This document shows positions 5,758 to 7,694 of a stretch of DNA of 7,694 nt, in pieces. The stretch lies in contig RFIK01000155.1 in NCBI GenBank assembly GCA_003695605.1, forward strand, positions 1-7,694. The letters run 5' to 3'. The translations under genes and the position numbers were made by a program. Below the pieces are notes generated by a model, which saw only the letters and a list, made by a program, of their open reading frames with translations, searched no databases and had not been told where the DNA came from. Numbering within the stretch: the first letter of the stretch is position 1; each line of letters starts with the position of its first letter. This DNA is from Chlorobiota bacterium (GTDB lineage Bacteria; Bacteroidota; Ignavibacteria; Kapaibacteriales; NICIL-2).

Positions 5758-7350
5758 CTACCGCGCGACGGTGAACGTCGTCTGCACAAGCGCGTCACTG
5801 CACCGCAGCTGGGCAAGGTAGGTGCCCGACGGCAGCACCGGAAGCGAAAGACTGCTCACACCTTCGGGAAGCAAGCCTCGATAGAGTTCGCCGAGAAATT
5901 GCCCACGCAGGTTGTAGATCTCTACCTGAACTGACGCAAGGCGCCGAAGCTGGACTCGCAACTGGCCTCCTCCGCCGACGATAGGATTGGGAATGACTGT
6001 GAGCGCTGAGCCTGTACCCTCTGCAGGAAGGACACTCGATGTTGCTCGACGTTTGATAACGTTGAGTGGTGCAATGCGATCGCCCAAGATTGCAGCTGCA
6101 TCCTCCGCAGTAGCGTCGAACCAGTTGAGCAGGATGTCCGCGTAGAGACGCCGGTAATCGTTCTGGTAGATGAGATCGCCGTTCGCATCGAGCTCACGGA
6201 GGTTCGGTGCTGTCCCAAAGCGCGAAGAGCGAATGCTTTCCCCATCGCCGAAGACAAATTGCACTCCTGCCGCACCGTGATCGGTCCCACGCGAGCCATT
6301 CTCGTAGGGGCGACGCCCAAACTCGGAGATCGTGATCCCTACAACGCGGCGTGCAAAGCCCTGCTGGAGCGCATCCTGCATGAACATTGCCACGCCGCTG
6401 GCGAGCTGCCCCAGAAGCGATGGGTGGACGCCTTTGGTGACGTCGTCGGCTTCTTGCTGCTGGACGTGCGTATCGAAACCGCCCAGGTAGCACAGGTACA
6501 CTTTCGTTTTGAGACCGCCTGAAATCAAGCGCGCAATCATCCCAAGCTGCGCAGGCAAACCGCGAGAGCCATAGTCCACTGTCGTGCGTCCACGGGAATA
6601 CGCATCGAGTACCGCTTGTGAATAGCGATCTGCTTGCGCCGCAATCGAGCGAATGTAGTTGAACTCCCGTGCAAATGCATCCACGTCAGGAAGTGGCTCT
6701 TCATCCGGTGTTGAACCTTTCCCTAGTTCGAAAAATTTCTGCGGGTCAGTCAGCGCAATGCCCACATCGCCCTTTGCCGATTGGAACAGCAGCGAGAGCG
6801 TCCCTCCAATCTGCACGCAGAGCGGATGCTCCGGCAACACCGCGGGGAAATTGGGCAACACCCGCGCAAAGAAGCGCCCAATCCAGCCTTCGCTGAGCCG
6901 AACGAAGGGATCGGACGAGTTGATCCCCGACAGCCAAATGTCCGTCGAACGGAAGTGCGACAGGTTTGGATTGTCGTAGCCGACGTCCTGCACGATTGCC
7001 AGCCGTCCCTGATCCATCAGACCGCCGAAGCCGCCGCCCCAGACGCTATCGCCCGCCAATGCAGGGTGGAGGTAGAGATCGGTCGTCAGCCAGCGCCATG
7101 CCTGCTGCTTCGGGATCGCCAGCGTTGGGCGGATGCGGTAGTACTCGTCGTCCTCTACGGGGATGACAGTGTTGAGTGCGTCGTTGCCGCCAAAGAGCTG
7201 GATGATGATGAGCACGTTATCGCTCTCCAGCACACGTGGCGGCAGCGACAGGATCGGAGAACTTGCACGAACAGGGATACCAGTTATGCTTGTGGCAGCA
7301 GCTGATGTCGCGAGCGCTGTCGCAGTGCGGAGAAAGTCACGTCGTCGCAT
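5758..7350 (-). CDS. DUF1501 family protein with Tat-like signal and T9SS sorting domain
   Basis: This encodes 530 residues. The ATG at 7350-7348 has GGAGG 9 bases upstream (7364-7360). It starts with MRRRDFLRTA and an alanine-rich stretch ending in VRA, a twin-arginine (Tat) type signal. DUF1501 motifs follow: LFGGNDALNT (52-61), SHFRSTDIW (131-139), GGFDTHVQQ (290-298), ISEFGRRPYENGSRGTDHG (341-359). DUF1501 is grouped with the alkaline-phosphatase/sulfatase-like fold, and the FDTH and TDHG residues sit where metal ligands would be expected; the substrate is unknown. Residues about 452-530 form a T9SS sorting domain (VIPNPIVGGG, VQVEIYNLRGQFLGEL, LPSGTYLAQL). The protein is therefore likely folded in the cytoplasm, exported by Tat and moved to the surface by T9SS. 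It lies 25 bp after the DUF1800 gene, a conserved tandem, and is probably co-transcribed with it. Confidence 0.9.
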   Translation of the reverse strand: MRRRDFLRTATALATSAAATSITGIPVRASSPILSLPPRVLESDNVLIIIQLFGGNDALNTVIPVEDDEYYRIRPTLAIPKQQAWRWLTTDLYLHPALAGDSVWGGGFGGLMDQGRLAIVQDVGYDNPNLSHFRSTDIWLSGINSSDPFVRLSEGWIGRFFARVLPNFPAVLPEHPLCVQIGGTLSLLFQSAKGDVGIALTDPQKFFELGKGSTPDEEPLPDVDAFAREFNYIRSIAAQADRYSQAVLDAYSRGRTTVDYGSRGLPAQLGMIARLISGGLKTKVYLCYLGGFDTHVQQQEADDVTKGVHPSLLGQLASGVAMFMQDALQQGFARRVVGITISEFGRRPYENGSRGTDHGAAGVQFVFGDGESIRSSRFGTAPNLRELDANGDLIYQNDYRRLYADILLNWFDATAEDAAAILGDRIAPLNVIKRRATSSVLPAEGTGSALTVIPNPIVGGGGQLRVQLRRLASVQVEIYNLRGQFLGELYRGLLPEGVSSLSLPVLPSGTYLAQLRCSDALVQTTFTVAR

Positions 7351-7375
7351 CGCGATATACCTCCATCAAAAATCG

Positions 7376-7694
7376 TTAGCACAAGTGGTAATCGGGAGCT
7401 TTGACAATTGCCCGAAGGAGCGACCGCAGCCGGCTGCCGACTGCTTGGGCATCGTTGGCGATGGAAGGCCATTCATACCTGGGTGCGCCGGCAAGAAGAA
7501 TTGCCTGGTAGTATGCCTGACGCTCGGCGCTCACCGGACGCGGGAGCAAAAACTCCGTTACTGCCGCAACAAACGTTTCCACTGACTGCCACCCCTGGAA
7601 CGAACGGACGAACGCTTGCGCCTGCGCATCGCTCATCGCAGCGATACGTTGTCCCGCGTACTGAATCCGCTGTGGGAACGTTTTCGTGCTGATC
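7376..7694 (-). CDS. DUF1800 family protein, C-terminal part only
   Basis: The minus frame enters from the right edge of the window and ends with TAA at 7378-7376, giving about 105 residues of a protein that normally has around 450-600. The visible part is mainly helical, with FVRSFQGWQSVETFVAAVTE, RQAYYQAIL, and the end LLRAIVKAPDYHLC. An ending of the type SPEYQLC is characteristic of DUF1800 proteins, and their genes usually sit directly before DUF1501 genes, as here. An ATG at 7636 is internal; the frame is open beyond it and continues with family-like sequence. The function of DUF1800 is not established; the pairing suggests that the two products act together at the cell envelope. Confidence 0.85.
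   Translation of the reverse strand, partial: ISTKTFPQRIQYAGQRIAAMSDAQAQAFVRSFQGWQSVETFVAAVTEFLLPRPVSAERQAYYQAILLAGAPRYEWPSIANDAQAVGSRLRSLLRAIVKAPDYHLC

Overview
The window looks like a piece of a fairly GC-rich genome (about 58-65 % in the chromosomal genes) from the Bacteroidota/Chlorobi side of the FCB superphylum. Three proteins end in a C-terminal domain typical of type IX secretion (T9SS) cargo, and a DUF1800-DUF1501 tandem is present, as is common in such genomes. A Kapabacteria/OPB56-like lineage would fit, but this is inference; the window contains no rRNA or other marker gene.

Layout. Positions 1-328 hold no convincing gene: an AT-rich promoter-like stretch, an (AC)9 microsatellite, and a 10-bp inverted repeat just ahead of the first gene. 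Positions 329-2555 (+) form a two-gene unit with 19 bp between the genes: a small cysteine-rich secreted protein, then a propeller-like secreted protein with a T9SS sorting domain. Positions 2556-3046 are a non-coding repeat field built from two related hairpin families, ending in a 39-bp tandem array. Positions 3047 to about 3255 (-) are only the 3' end of an M24 Xaa-Pro aminopeptidase gene. From about 3256 to about 4388 lies a block of visibly lower GC, with two overlapping minus-strand genes; the downstream one resembles a small beta-rich phage structural protein. At about 4389 the sequence changes to a very G-rich, valine-rich reading frame (+, to 5651): the 3' part of a large Ig-repeat T9SS cargo gene whose start and signal peptide are missing. 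Facing it, 7694-5758 (-) carries the end of a DUF1800 gene and a complete DUF1501 gene with a Tat-like signal and a T9SS tail.

How it fits together. Most intact genes encode exported proteins, several destined for the cell surface through T9SS. The most striking feature is the middle: two unrelated chromosomal genes, pointing away from each other, each lose their 5' part exactly where the low-GC block begins and ends. This suggests that a foreign, probably phage-derived segment replaced the divergent 5' ends and the intergenic region between them, or that the contig is chimeric here. No complete new system such as defence, CRISPR or biosynthesis could be supported.
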